Source: Eunapius fragilis (lineage: Eukaryota; Porifera; Demospongiae; Spongillida; Spongillidae). From it: DNA of 64,000 nt. This document shows, piece after piece, positions 51,389 to 62,555 of this stretch (the first letter of the stretch is position 1; each line of letters opens with the position of its first letter). The stretch lies in NCBI GenBank assembly GCA_963681505.1, contig OY811987.1, positions 2,666,124-2,730,123 on the forward strand. The letters are read 5' to 3'. The translations under genes and the position numbers were made by a program. The notes beneath the pieces were generated by a model. The model had not been told where the DNA came from and searched no databases. It was given only the letters and a program-made list of their open reading frames with translations.

Positions 51389-54300
51389 ATGGATTTAACA
51401 ATGGTGTGGATCTCTTTGGGTGTGGCTGCATGCCTTCTTCAGCTTGTGGCTGCAACATCACTAGCCTACCCGGCATCAACGTTCCAGCAGACGAAAACAA
51501 CCCCTAACCGGAAGGCGAGAATGGCACCGCCCCATGAAACTGCGTATACACTAGACAAGCAAACCGAGCACAATTGCCCTCCGGGGCCCCCAGGTAAATT
51601 ACTTGAAGTTACATTTATACTTGCACAATTAATCACCTGTAGCTGTATCTGAGTTAAAAATTTAATAACCAGAGCCGTAATAATTATAATGAAAACTAGC
51701 CAATGACCGCTTGCCTACGTAAACATAGCAACGCGTACTTAGCACACACAAGCCTAGATAAACACGTACAGGAGTCATGCATGTACATCAAATGCAGTGT
51801 TCATTCTCATCATACACACATGTAGTTCCATGTGACAGCAATTAATCAATATTACAACATGTAGTGTTTTTATTGCGCTGGCATGTTATATGGGTTGCAT
51901 AGTAAGCCGTATGTTACAGGTGTATATTAAACGGCATGCTGGTAATAAGAGAACGAAATAATAGAATCAACATTATTATTGACTTCTATACATAATAGAA
52001 TCCAGGGTTAAATTTAATAAGCAGAGTCGAAATAATTGTTTATTAAAACTACCCCGTGAAACAATCACTATTGAAATAAGTCAACAAACTTATCAAATAA
52101 GATTATAAATATAACTTTTAATTAATTTGGTAATAATTGAAATCACAAATAGTTATGCAGCATCAAGAGGAAACATCATGAGGATAGCCCTGGCGTTGCA
52201 CCGAACCAGAGTCATGTTGAGGCGACCATTATAGTCTCCAAATAAATAAAATTTTGGAACATGTTAAGTTCACGCTCTTCTTGATGATGATCGTGCATGG
52301 TTGCAAGCTTCACTCTCTGTGAAGTCTGGAGGCCAATTTACACGGCCAATTTTCTATGCAATAATGGCGTAGCGAGGGGGGGGGACTTATGTCCCCGGGC
52401 GCAGGTTGAGGGGCGCCGAAATAGACTAGAGATAATTATCGCCAACGCGAACTCACGAATGCATGGGCGGATACAGGGAGCAGTACAACCCCCCCCCCCC
52501 CCAATTGATATAACCAACCCTGTTCTGTACTGTAGTGTTGTTAGTAGGCTTAGTAGGGGCTTTGTAAGGTGTTCTAAACCACAGTTAGTACAGGCGCTTG
52601 TAAAAGAGCGTCCAATACAGGGCTGGCGGAACGGAACAGGTCCGGCTGGTCACAGGTTTCATGACAAACGTTCATTGGGTCAAAAGTTACAACTAAACTA
52701 GTTGGCGCAGTAACATTTATGGACACCATTTAAAATCTATTCGGGCGCCAAGCAACATGACGCAATGTATGCTGGTGTCTCATGAATAAGGTAGAATGCT
52801 AGGGCCATTCTGCTGATGAGATGTTCCCATATACCACTGTATATGAGTTAAGCCACAGATAACATCTATGGTTAAAAGCTTGCTTGTGTTGTTATTTATT
52901 TCGTTATTATAACAACATGACCTAGCTAGGCCTACAATTATTTATTATTATTTAAATAAATATAAATAGGTACGTGCAACTGTTGGTACGGGAGACAGAA
53001 AATTTATGTATCAATGAGCCAATAAATGAAAACACACTGATATTTCTCAGGACCTAAGGGACACCCAGGCAAAACTGGCCCTCCAGGTGCACCAGGAGTA
53101 CGTGGATCTCCTGGTTTGCAGGGGCCAAAAGGAGATAAAGGACTTCCTGGCAATGATGGTATGCCTGGAGCCCCAGGCAATGATGGTATGCAGGCTAAAA
53201 GTACATACAAATCATGTATGATAATAATCAAATCCTTTAGGTGCAAAGGGTAGTAAAGGAGACATAGGACTTCAGGGTGCCAAGGGAGACCAGGGACCAA
53301 GGGGAGATCGAGGATACAAGGGAGATGCTGGCCAAACTGGACCACCTGGTAATAATGGTGCTCCTGGAAGAAATGGTCAGGATGGTGCTAAGGGAGAAAA
53401 GGGTGTGCAGGGACCAACTGGAACTACTGGAGCACCTGGTATGTAAAAAACCAAGATGCCTTATAAGCATGGTAGATTTTTGATTGAACCACCTTAGGTG
53501 CACCAGGTCCCACTGGTCTTCCTGGACCTGCTGGACATATAGGTCCAAACGGACCTCAGGGAGTTCCTGGATCTAATGGTTAGAGGATTGTCAGTATTTT
53601 TTATCTCATTATGTATTTCATTGTACTGCTCAGGTGCAAAAGGTGATAAAGGAGACATGGGAGCTCAAGGACCTCAGGGAGTCAAGGGAGACCAGGGACC
53701 AAGGGGAGATCAAGGATATAAGGGAGATACTGGTCAAACAGGAGGGTCTGGTAATAATGGTACTCCTGGTCAGGATGGAGCTAAGGGTGAAAAGGGTGTG
53801 CAGGGGCCAACTGGACCTCCTGGAGCATCTGGTATGTGAAAATCCAAAGATGCCTTATAAGCATGGTGGATTTATTGATTGATCCATCTTAGGTGCAGAT
53901 GGAGCACCAGGTCCTGCTGGTCCTGCCGGACCTGCTGGACCCAAAGGATCACAAGGACCACAGGGAGATGTTGGTCCAAAGGGACCTGACGGAGCTCCTG
54001 GGTTTAATGGTTAGAAATGTCAGTATTTGTACTTATGGATTTATTTATTTTATTTTTTAGGTACAAAGGGTGAAAAAGGAGACACAGGATCACAAGGAAC
54101 TCAGGGACCAAAGGGAGATCAAGGATATAAGGGAGAGGCAGGCCAGCCAGGGCAGAATGGTCAAATAGGCGCCCCTGGGAGAGATGGTCTGAATGGTGCT
54201 AAGGGAGAGAAAGGAGATCAGGGACTACCTGGAGAACCTGGTATGTGTCTAGTAGCTAAGATAACTAGTAAGCATGGCGGATTTGTTGATTGATCCACCT

Positions 54301-55339
54301 TACATGTAGGTAGGGATGGAGCAAATGGTTCTGTAGGACCTGCCGGACCTGATGGACCTCCTGGACCTCAAGGATCACAAGGGCCAAAGGGAGATATAGG
54401 TCCAAACGGACCTCAGGGAGTCCCTGGATCTAATGGTAAGGGTTATCAGATTTTTAATTTCATTGTTTATTTTATTTTATTGGTTAGGTGCAAAAGGGGA
54501 TAAAGGAGACATGGGAGCTCAAGGACCTCAGGGCGCCAAGGGGGACCAGGGACCAAGGGGAGATCAAGGATATAAGGGAGATACTGGCCAAACAGGACAG
54601 CGTGGTCAAACTGGTCAGGATGGTGCTAAGGGAGACAAAGGAGATCCTGGACCAGCTGGAACTCCAGGAACACCTGGTATGTGACTAGCAAAGATACCTA
54701 AGGCTTGTAAGCATGGCGGATGTATTGATTGATCCACCTTAGTTACTGTGGTATGGATTATAAATGCATGATTGTTTCAAATGTTCTAATCTTTAATTTA
54801 TTATCTTACATGTATACATTTTTAAAATGATATATGAGTATGTGCTTACCAAATCTGCACAGCAGTCAATTATTAGGAACCATTGTTTTGCAGGTACCGT
54901 ACGTGTATTCTACATTCGTTGGGGTAAAAACACATGTCCTGTTGGTGAAACCAATGTGTATTCGGGTCACTTTGTTGCTAATGGGAATGATGATGGTGCA
55001 AATGGAGACTACCAATGTCTTCCTGAAGCCAACCCACCCCAGACACAAAACACTGATTCTGATGGAAAAAATATACCATGTGCTGCCTGCTTGGCCACTG
55101 GTCGTTCCACAGTTTTCACCTTCCCTGGTAAAACTGTCTGTCCAACAGGATGGACTACAGAATATGTAGGAAAGGATTCCAAGTGGTCAGGACGGAATAA
55201 GAATCTGTGTGTGGACACCGATTATCCTAATACGTTGAGCCAGACTACCTACATTGACCTTGAAATGGACATACAGGACACAGCGGATACAGATTCCAAT
55301 GAGAATCAAAGTAATCCCTGTGCCATCTGCTCCATCTGA
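51389..55339 (+). CDS. Spongin-type short-chain collagen (C4-like), secreted, 10 exons
   Basis: Extracellular matrix protein. Exons 51389-51593, 53051-53185, 53241-53438, 53498-53578, 53634-53831, 53893-54009, 54061-54240, 54310-54435, 54488-54676, 54894-55339 join to 624 aa. Every internal exon is phase 1-1 with a length divisible by 9, so each adds whole Gly-X-Y triplets. Exon 1 has a signal peptide ([17 protein letters not shown]), a pro-stretch and CPPGPPG. The triple helix shows [21 protein letters not shown] and few breaks. The last exon has the C-terminal domain with [21 protein letters not shown] (RWGxxxC), [10 protein letters not shown], ending NPCAICSI with many Cys, as in freshwater-sponge short-chain collagen C4 and related to the NC1 of collagen IV. 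The M at 51389 is chosen because the earlier in-frame M at 51338 would hide the signal peptide. Confidence 0.93.
51594..53050. other. Collagen intron 1
   Basis: AT-rich. A G run at about 52376-52384 and a C run at about 52490-52502 flank a stretch that looks repeat-derived. No exon recognised. Confidence 0.45.
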
Positions 55340-55457
55340 ACTTTTAAATATTACAATATTGACAGAATAAAATTTGTAGAAAAGGTCTGCAGCTATAGTC
55401 TGAGGCATTTTATGCTGTCTGGAGATAGTTTTCATTTGTTGTATACTAATGTGTACA

Positions 55458-57876
55458 AGTAAATAAAAACATTCTCTAACGAGAGAGTTGTTGGTATATA
55501 GGATTGACCAATGGTGGTGTAAAAAGCACGGAAACAAGAGTGACAGAAATTTTACTGGAAAATTGAAATAGGCCTATATTTAGCCAGGTATGCACTGTTT
55601 TTTTGTGAGTGTGCTAAATATAGGCCTATTTCAATTTTCCAGTAAAATTTCTGTCACTCTTGTTTCCGTGCTTTTTACACCACCATTGGTCAATCCTATA
55701 TACCAACAACTCTCTCGTTAGAGAATGTTTTTATTTACTTGTTTCATAAGTTTTTTTCAACCTGTCATAACAGTAACGTAGTCAATAATCAATGTAGGAA
55801 GAGTCTTAAATGCAATAACAAATAACTTTAATAATAAAAATTATAATTGTATGAATTTGTGGTATTAATTATTAATTGTCCTCGTCCGCGCCCTCGTCTC
55901 CTGCGGGGACGTCCTCCTCCCTGACCTCCCCGCCATGCTGAGTTGGGCCATGGTGGCAGTGGCCATGCAGGCCAGGGAGGGAGCACAGGCGGCGGTGGTA
56001 CCAGCGGGAGCGCAGCTGGTGGTGGTGGCGGCGGGGGTATTGCTGCTGGTGGTGGTGGGGCAGTGGGGCTTCTCATGGGGGAGTGAAGGGGAGAGGAGTC
56101 GGAGGATAAATGTCATCCTCTTCCTCCTCCTCTTCATCCTCCGACCCCTCATTATTAAAAAACCCAATAAGGTCTTCAGCTGCCATCTACATGTACGTGA
56201 CAGAGACAGAGAGTATGATTAAACTTTAACCTTTTTCTTTTTAAATGCAAAGTGAATCCACATAGAGTATTTTTAAATTTTTACCTCTTTTTGCAAATTA
56301 AAGTGCACTATAATTCAGCGGGTGCATGAGTGACTTTTATACCTGCAAAGCCTTCACACGAGTGCAGAATGTGCTATACTTCTATTGGTCCAATTCCATC
56401 ACATGTGCTAAAATTTTATTGGTCAAATTTTAAAATACTCCAATCTAAACATGAGGTGTAGCCAACATGCAGTCAAGATGGATAGTGTGGAAACTCAGGA
56501 AGTGAACAACATTTCACCTATACCCTTGCAACTGCAATTATATTCATACAGTTGCAACATACGTTGTACATGTACATGGCTAGACAGATAAGGAAGCCTT
56601 CAAATAAGGAAGCCTTTTTATACATCAGATTAAAACAATAGACACTACTGTACACACAGCTGAGTCACCATGCCATGTGAAGTGAATGGTTTTGTGCAGA
56701 TCCGTGCTGTACATAGTCGGGCGGGCCCTACTACCGCGTTTGGTCAGGTAGTAGGGTGACAAGCCCGACCAAACACCGCCCGACTATGCTGCATGCACAG
56801 CTTTTTAATGTTAATACAACATGCCATAACATACCTTTGGGTGGTATAGTGGTAGTTCTCTGACCCCTGCGGTACCGCGTCCTCTCGGCAGCACGTTTAG
56901 CCAATCGGACAGCAGGGTCATTCCAATACCTACTCCTTTCAGATGCTTTAATGGCAGCTGAATTGTATTTCTGCCTTTTAGCAGCGCGGTTTCCCTCGAG
57001 GTCCTCTTCATATCGCCGCCTTTTAGCAGAACGGTTCTCCTCGAGGTCCTCTTGATATCGCCGCCTTTTAGCAGCACGGTTCTCCTCGAGGTCCTCTTCA
57101 TATCGCCGCCTTTTAGCAGATCGCTTAGATTCGGGATCGACCATGTAGCTGTCGCATGCAGAGGCCTTCTTCTTTTTGGGATTGGCCTTGTAGCTGTCGC
57201 GTGCAAAGGCCTTCATCTTTTCGGGATCGGCCTTGTAGCTGTCGCGTACAGAGGTCTTCTTTTTTCGGGATTGGCCTTGTAGAGCGCTCGGGCTTTAGCT
57301 TTGTTCTCGTCTTGCTTTTGGAGGTATTCCGCTCGTTGCTTAGATCTCTTCTTATGATTACGCGAAGGCATTTTTAGAAAAACAACTTCACTAGCCAAAG
57401 TAACAACTAAACTGCGATAGGAACACCAAATAAATTTAGTGCAGGTTTGAGTGCCAAAAATTATTAATAAAAATCTATTATAGATTATTGAATAGAACTT
57501 GATATATGTGTGTCTATATGACATATAAGGATAACGTGCCGGTAAATTTAGAAGCGATTGGTACTATTCCCGTCCTTCTAAACCGTTCCTAGCTCGAGTT
57601 ATACCTTCCTAAGAAGACGACGACGACGACGATGGAGAATTATTTTAGGACTGGGCACGAGAAACAGGAAATTGTTTGTTTCTCTATAACCTCACCGTTT
57701 TATGACACGGTACCAACGTAGAACTGTAGATCGTTGTGCTCTCATTCCATCGCGATAAAGAGATAAGCGATCCGTTTCTCCGTTGTCCCTCCAGACGCTA
57801 GTGAAGTTTTATTAATGACATTCATCAACCCTCAATCAATCCTATATTGAACCTGCTGCCGCAGGTTCAGATTATT
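55458..57876 (-). mobile_element. Composite foldback element, copy 3 (longest)
   Basis: Foldback 55458-55745 (arms ACAAGTAAATAAAAACATTC and complement, with a GAAATAGGCCTATATTTAGC centre), internal region with a basic-protein gene (next entry), a GAC trinucleotide run at about 57616-57632, the conserved leader, and the terminal hairpin at 57853-57872 (arms GAACCTGC, loop GGCA on the minus strand), followed by ATTATTATACTAG. The only copy with a long coding part. Broken; class unresolved. Confidence 0.68.
55985..57371 (-). pseudogene. Element-borne basic repeat protein, broken
   Basis: Minus strand, start MPSRNHKKRSKQRAEYLQKQ at 57371. Repeats of ALYKANPEKK and DSYKANP type are followed by four tandem KRRRYEEDLEENRAA units, AIKASERSRYWNDPAVRLAK and RTTTIPPK. 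A GTATGT donor at about 56837 and an acceptor TGGCAG at about 56193 would join in phase to AEDLIGFFNNEGSEDEEEEE and DDIYPPTP. The product would be a highly charged protein: basic repeats first, acid- and proline-rich tail last. Such repeats are frequent in sponge gene models, but I cannot name a function. Broken in at least one place. Confidence 0.45.
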
Positions 57877-57914
57877 ATACTAGTATGAATGGAACGGCAA
57901 ATGAGTAAAAAAAA

Positions 57915-58012
57915 AATTCGGCGATTGATTTATCGACAGCTTTTGACCATCGATCGACAGCTTAATTTTGACCATCGATCGACAGCTTCTGACCATCGAT
58001 GATAGATGCATT
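57915..58012. repeat. Short direct repeats (GACCATCGATCGACAGCTT)
   Basis: Three to four copies of TTTGACCATCGATCGACAGC just outside composite element copy 3; the core ATCGATCGA is palindromic. The following 58013-58424 has a G run at about 58085-58095 and no gene. Confidence 0.7.
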
Positions 58013-58686
58013 GATGATGCAGGGGTGTACGCAGGACTTTGAAAAGGGGGGTTATATATAGGAAGGGATCAACTGGGGGCCCCGGGGGGGGGGGGTTGTG
58101 TCCCCTCCCGCGCGAAGCGCGGAAGCCCAGCGGTGCAGTACAATTAGAAGATGTTATTTCGTTGAGAAATCAATAAGACATGCACAGTACAGTACATTTA
58201 GCTGAATAATAAACTTGCATCTAACATTTTTCTAGGATATTTTTCCACAAACAATTAACATACGTGGCTTACATCTAATTTAACGTGGTAGTTACAATGA
58301 ACCAATGCTAGAGTACTTAGTCGCTCTTCTGAGTGTGAACACCTTAAATAAGTAGTTATTCAGTCGTCTGAGAGTAGAAGCTGACCGTTTCACATGAATA
58401 TGAGCTCAAAGGAATAAGGCCAGTTATATCCAGGGTTATCTAGTTCATCTGTTTTTGTATCAAGTCATTATTTTAGTGCATTCTACTTAGTAGTTATTAC
58501 TGTAAAGGTGTAATAGCCATTGTCATTATTAGACAGTATAATTGTAATAATTATTTTTCACAACATATACAACATATGGATTAAGGATTTATAATGCATG
58601 ACATGATATTTAACTGCATTGGACACATGCACTAAATAATAAAATCAAACAGTTATTTTAAACTTATATATCCTGTTGTTTCGTGG

Positions 58687-61600
58687 TTATTTCAGGTTAT
58701 CCATGGATCTGTTCTCAAATGATGATATTTCTATTTCAGAAAGTGCACGGACGTTTGGATATGATTGAAGGATTTCAGCTTTCATTGGGGGTGAAATCCT
58801 TTTGAATTTTCCTTTTACAAGTAGATACAAATGAAACACCACAATTGCAACGAAGACAATGAATACACTCCCAGTGCTTATTGAAACTAAGATATTGCTC
58901 TTGCTATTAGTGGGATTGTTAATGTATAAAAAGGACACTGACAAATACACCAACTCAATCAAATAAAGGGTTTCCAAAATGTTCAGTAACCAATTTTTGT
59001 AAACTGAAAAAATATTTATTATTGCACAATAAAAGCATCCAAGCACAGCACATGCCAGGAGGTTAACATTGATATCATTGGCTTGATTAGTGGTGAACAC
59101 AAGGTAGAGGACAACACGTATCATGAGTTGAACCCCAGGCCAGTAACGATACTGATCCTTGAATGGAGCCTGATAGGCATCAATGAAGGGTTTCAATTTA
59201 TTCACCCAATGAAAACATTTAATGTGTGACTTGGCCTGTAACCATGGTGATAGAAATAGTAGGGAAGTGTATGGAATGATGAAAGCTGCAGCTACTGCTA
59301 ATCCAGCCACGAAAAGGTAAGCATGTATCCCTTGAACATATAAAATGTTGCCATCAGGCAGCCACACTGGTGGATTGTGTTCAGAAGAGTTAATTGTGCA
59401 TGAATTAGAAGAGCCGGTTGTGTCTAACTTTGTAAATGAAAATATTGTAATAGTTGTTTGAAAAATTTTTGTGTATGAAAGTAAGATCAGTGTTGCCAGA
59501 ACAGGTACTGCATTGTGCTTACTGAGCCATGCTAGTTTGGATGACCATCTGCTTCCAATGATGATGGCCCCCACCAGGGTTAGGATATACAGAGGAAACA
59601 AGAACTGCAGCCAAGTCTTGGCATATGTGTCCATGCCGTCATAGAAACATGTCTCAATTCCCAGGTCTAGGTTCAACCAATCTATAAATACAAAGAGAAA
59701 CTTCTCAAAGCCATTCTGATTGCTGGTTGGTAACAAGTTGATTATCCCAGGCCTGACTATGTTGGCATACAGGATGACGCCATTGATAGTTCCAACAGAC
59801 ACAGTACAGTTGAGAAGAAATATCAAGATCATCAGGACCACACCCATCAGTAAAATAGGAATCAGAAGCCATATATAATGATTCGTACACAGCTTGCACT
59901 GAGTACTACCAAATACTGCACTCAAGTTAGCTTTGCACCCTCCACACAAGACTCCACCATGAGTAGGTTCACATTGTTCATCTTGGTTCTCAAGACTAAA
60001 TGTTTTGTTATTTTTATCACAGTAGTTGTAAGGGCAGTGTGTATGAACAGTTAGAATTCCGTCTGAACGTTTTCCAATCCACAATATGCCTGATTTGGAT
60101 ACTGTAAGTGCGTTTGTGTCACACTGTACACCATATTTATTTAAATGATGGCAGTCACACATATGGGTTGTGTCATTCCAAATAAAACCCAATGTAGCTG
60201 GACAAGGTGACATTCTGAGTAATACAGAATATGGATTAGAGCATGAGGTACTAAAAGCTGCATTTTTTGATACAATATTCACTAATAAATTCATATACTG
60301 ATCATTTATTCCTGTGACTTGGTAATTATGGTAGCTGCAATCCTTTCTCGTTGCATGTTGGTTGTTTAGAGAAAATGACAGGAAAGCACAGTTATAAAAA
60401 ATATTCTCATCTATTGCTTGACAGGTGTATGTCAGAGTAGTATCAGGTGATGTTCCATTTAACTGACCAACTGTTACTATAGGGATAGGAATTGTTTGCC
60501 CTGGGTACACATGTATGGTGGTATGATTCTGAGAATTGCAATTTATTGAATAATTATTGCAGCTGCAGACACTTTTAGAATCTGATGATATCATTGATGG
60601 ATTTGTAGGAAAATTGTTTTGACACTGTCCACTGTTAGCACATGACATGGTAGCATTAAGGATAGCAAGCATCAAACTATCTTGTTGTAAGCTACAGTAC
60701 TTAGGAGATAAGGAGCAATTATAGAGACATTCATCAATGTTTCCTCCATAAAGTATATCTCCTGATTCATTTGCAATGTTATTTTCAAAGTAAAGATGAA
60801 CTCCAGGATTTGTCAAGTTACCATCACTGTCATCGAAAAAGATGTTGCATTGCTTTTCGACATCTCTGCGAATAAGGATGGCACCTCCAACAAGGGATGC
60901 ACTATTGTTGATGAAATATATATAACCAGGAGCCTTGAATGTTATATTTGAGAAAGATAGCACAAGTGCTCCTCCACTACCACTTGGAGCTTTGTTGTTA
61001 GTAAAGTTGACATTTCCTGTGAGCAACAAATTTCCATGGTCAAGTGAAATGGCACCGCCATATTCCGTATCTGAAAATGTACTATCAGCAATATAAATGT
61101 CACTCAAATCCCCATAAAGATATGTAAATTTGCTAAAGCTGCAGTTTGACATAACAATATTGGTGCCAACACCCTGCATGCCACCATTGCATCCACTTGC
61201 ACAGAAAACTGTGTTATTGAATATGATTGGATCATTGGTTACACAAGCATCAGTTACAAACAGACTGGTAGCTAGGATGCTTTGTTCAAATTGAATGGGT
61301 GTCCTACACCTATGCGTGAATATACTGATACCCCATGCAGCAGTGAAGTTAGATACCATGTTAGAGTTAATAACTTTCAACTGAACTGTACTATTGTCAA
61401 GGTTGGTGTTGCTTGAAGGGGAAATTGAAAAATACAAAGTGCTACCATCCAAGCTTATTCCTTCCATGCTGCTTACTGATGACAGGATGATCTCGGCACT
61501 CATTGGATCACCGTGGAAGTTAAGATTTCCACCTTGTGAAGCCTGGTTCCTGTATGCTACTGTGTTAGTGATAGCAACACGGACCTTGTACAATGTTTGT

Positions 61601-62555
61601 AGAAACAAGATTCCAAGTCCAGTTCCCACACTATCGTAGTTTGATGATAACTGTTGATTAACACTTAGTCCTAATGATCCGTCAACTCCCAGAGCGAATA
61701 AAGAGTAGGAAATATTTATGATAGGTTCTGTAGGATAACTCTGTGTATAGTTGTTGTAAATTAATGCAACATTGCCACCTGCATATAATTTCCCCGTTGT
61801 GACATAGAGTGTTGTGGAGATGTAGTTAGATCCATCCTTGCAGAAAGTATACTTTTTGCTGAGGCTGAGATTGTTCTTGACAATCTGATTGTTCCCAACA
61901 AAAGATGACTTAGTGATCACGGACTGTCCATGAATGTTTACCCCAATGAGGCCGTATCCTGTGCTGTTCTGCTGTTCTGTATTGAGGTGGCTTCAATATG
62001 AAGATTGGAGACATTGATCATGAGTACAGCCACATAGGAAATCGGGTTAGGCTGTAGAAATGACAAAGTTTCAGTAGAATTTGCCCCGCAGTTCACGAAT
62101 GTTAGATTTATGAGCGATAGGTTAGTGATGGTATTAAAAAGAATACCTGAATCAGTGTTAATACATTCAATAATTGTTGCTGGTTCAAGGAACGTAATGT
62201 TTTCATCCTGAGAGGTTGCAGTGAAGTTGAATTGCTTTGCTTTGTCATTTACAGAACGTTGAACAGGGTTTCCAAAACCAATCAACGTGATATTTGATGT
62301 ACCAATGATTGTAATCACCGTGGTAATGTTTATTACATGCCTACCACTCATAAAGCATAGTACTGTATTTGACTGAAAGTACACAGATGCGTTTTGAGCA
62401 AAGTAGTCAAGAGTATTGCATGATATACTGCTGGAAGCAAAGCAGGTACCATTGGGAGTAGCAATGTGGGTACAATCGTTCCATGTTAGCTCTGCCTTGC
62501 ATGGGTTGATGCATGATACCAGGTAGTAATATATCACAAATTGAAGAAGTAGCAT
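58687..62555 (-). CDS. Large secreted-type beta-helix ectodomain with multi-pass membrane C-terminus; frame interrupted by an 8-bp duplication
   Basis: Frame A: 62555-61938, 205 aa, signal peptide LLLQFVIYYYLVSC. Frame B: 61920-58687, 1077 aa. Between them at 61963-61978 (plus strand) is GCTGTTCTGCTGTTCT, two tandem copies of an 8-mer; with one copy the whole span is 3861 bases, an open frame of 1286 aa reading SIQNS-TGYGLIGVNIHGQS. The ectodomain has many N-glycosylation sites and beta-helix repeats (NFTNNKAPSGSGGAL, YFINNSASLVGGAI), then a Cys-rich EGF-like part (HGGVLCGGC, STQCKLC) directly before eight to nine membrane helices (LIPILLMGVVLMILIFLL, LVSISTGSVFIVFVAIVV). I know of this architecture as an expanded, unnamed family in sponges; role perhaps adhesion or sensing, not established. 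Single coding exon apart from a possible 5' UTR intron (TTAATGTAG before the ATG). Confidence 0.75.

Noticed and set aside
55828-56076. Proline-rich 82-codon minus frame as an independent gene
   Set aside because: It overlaps the 3' exon region of the element protein in another frame and has low-complexity composition.
56731-57216. Histone- or protamine-like host gene
   Set aside because: Its repeats lie inside a repeated element whose other copies keep only fragments; not a histone fold.
58687-62555. Bacterial contaminant or polymorphic outer-membrane protein, because of the GGAI/NN repeats and no coding introns
   Set aside because: Eukaryotic multi-pass C-terminus, flanking sponge-type repeats and a local duplicate of its 3' end argue for a native gene.
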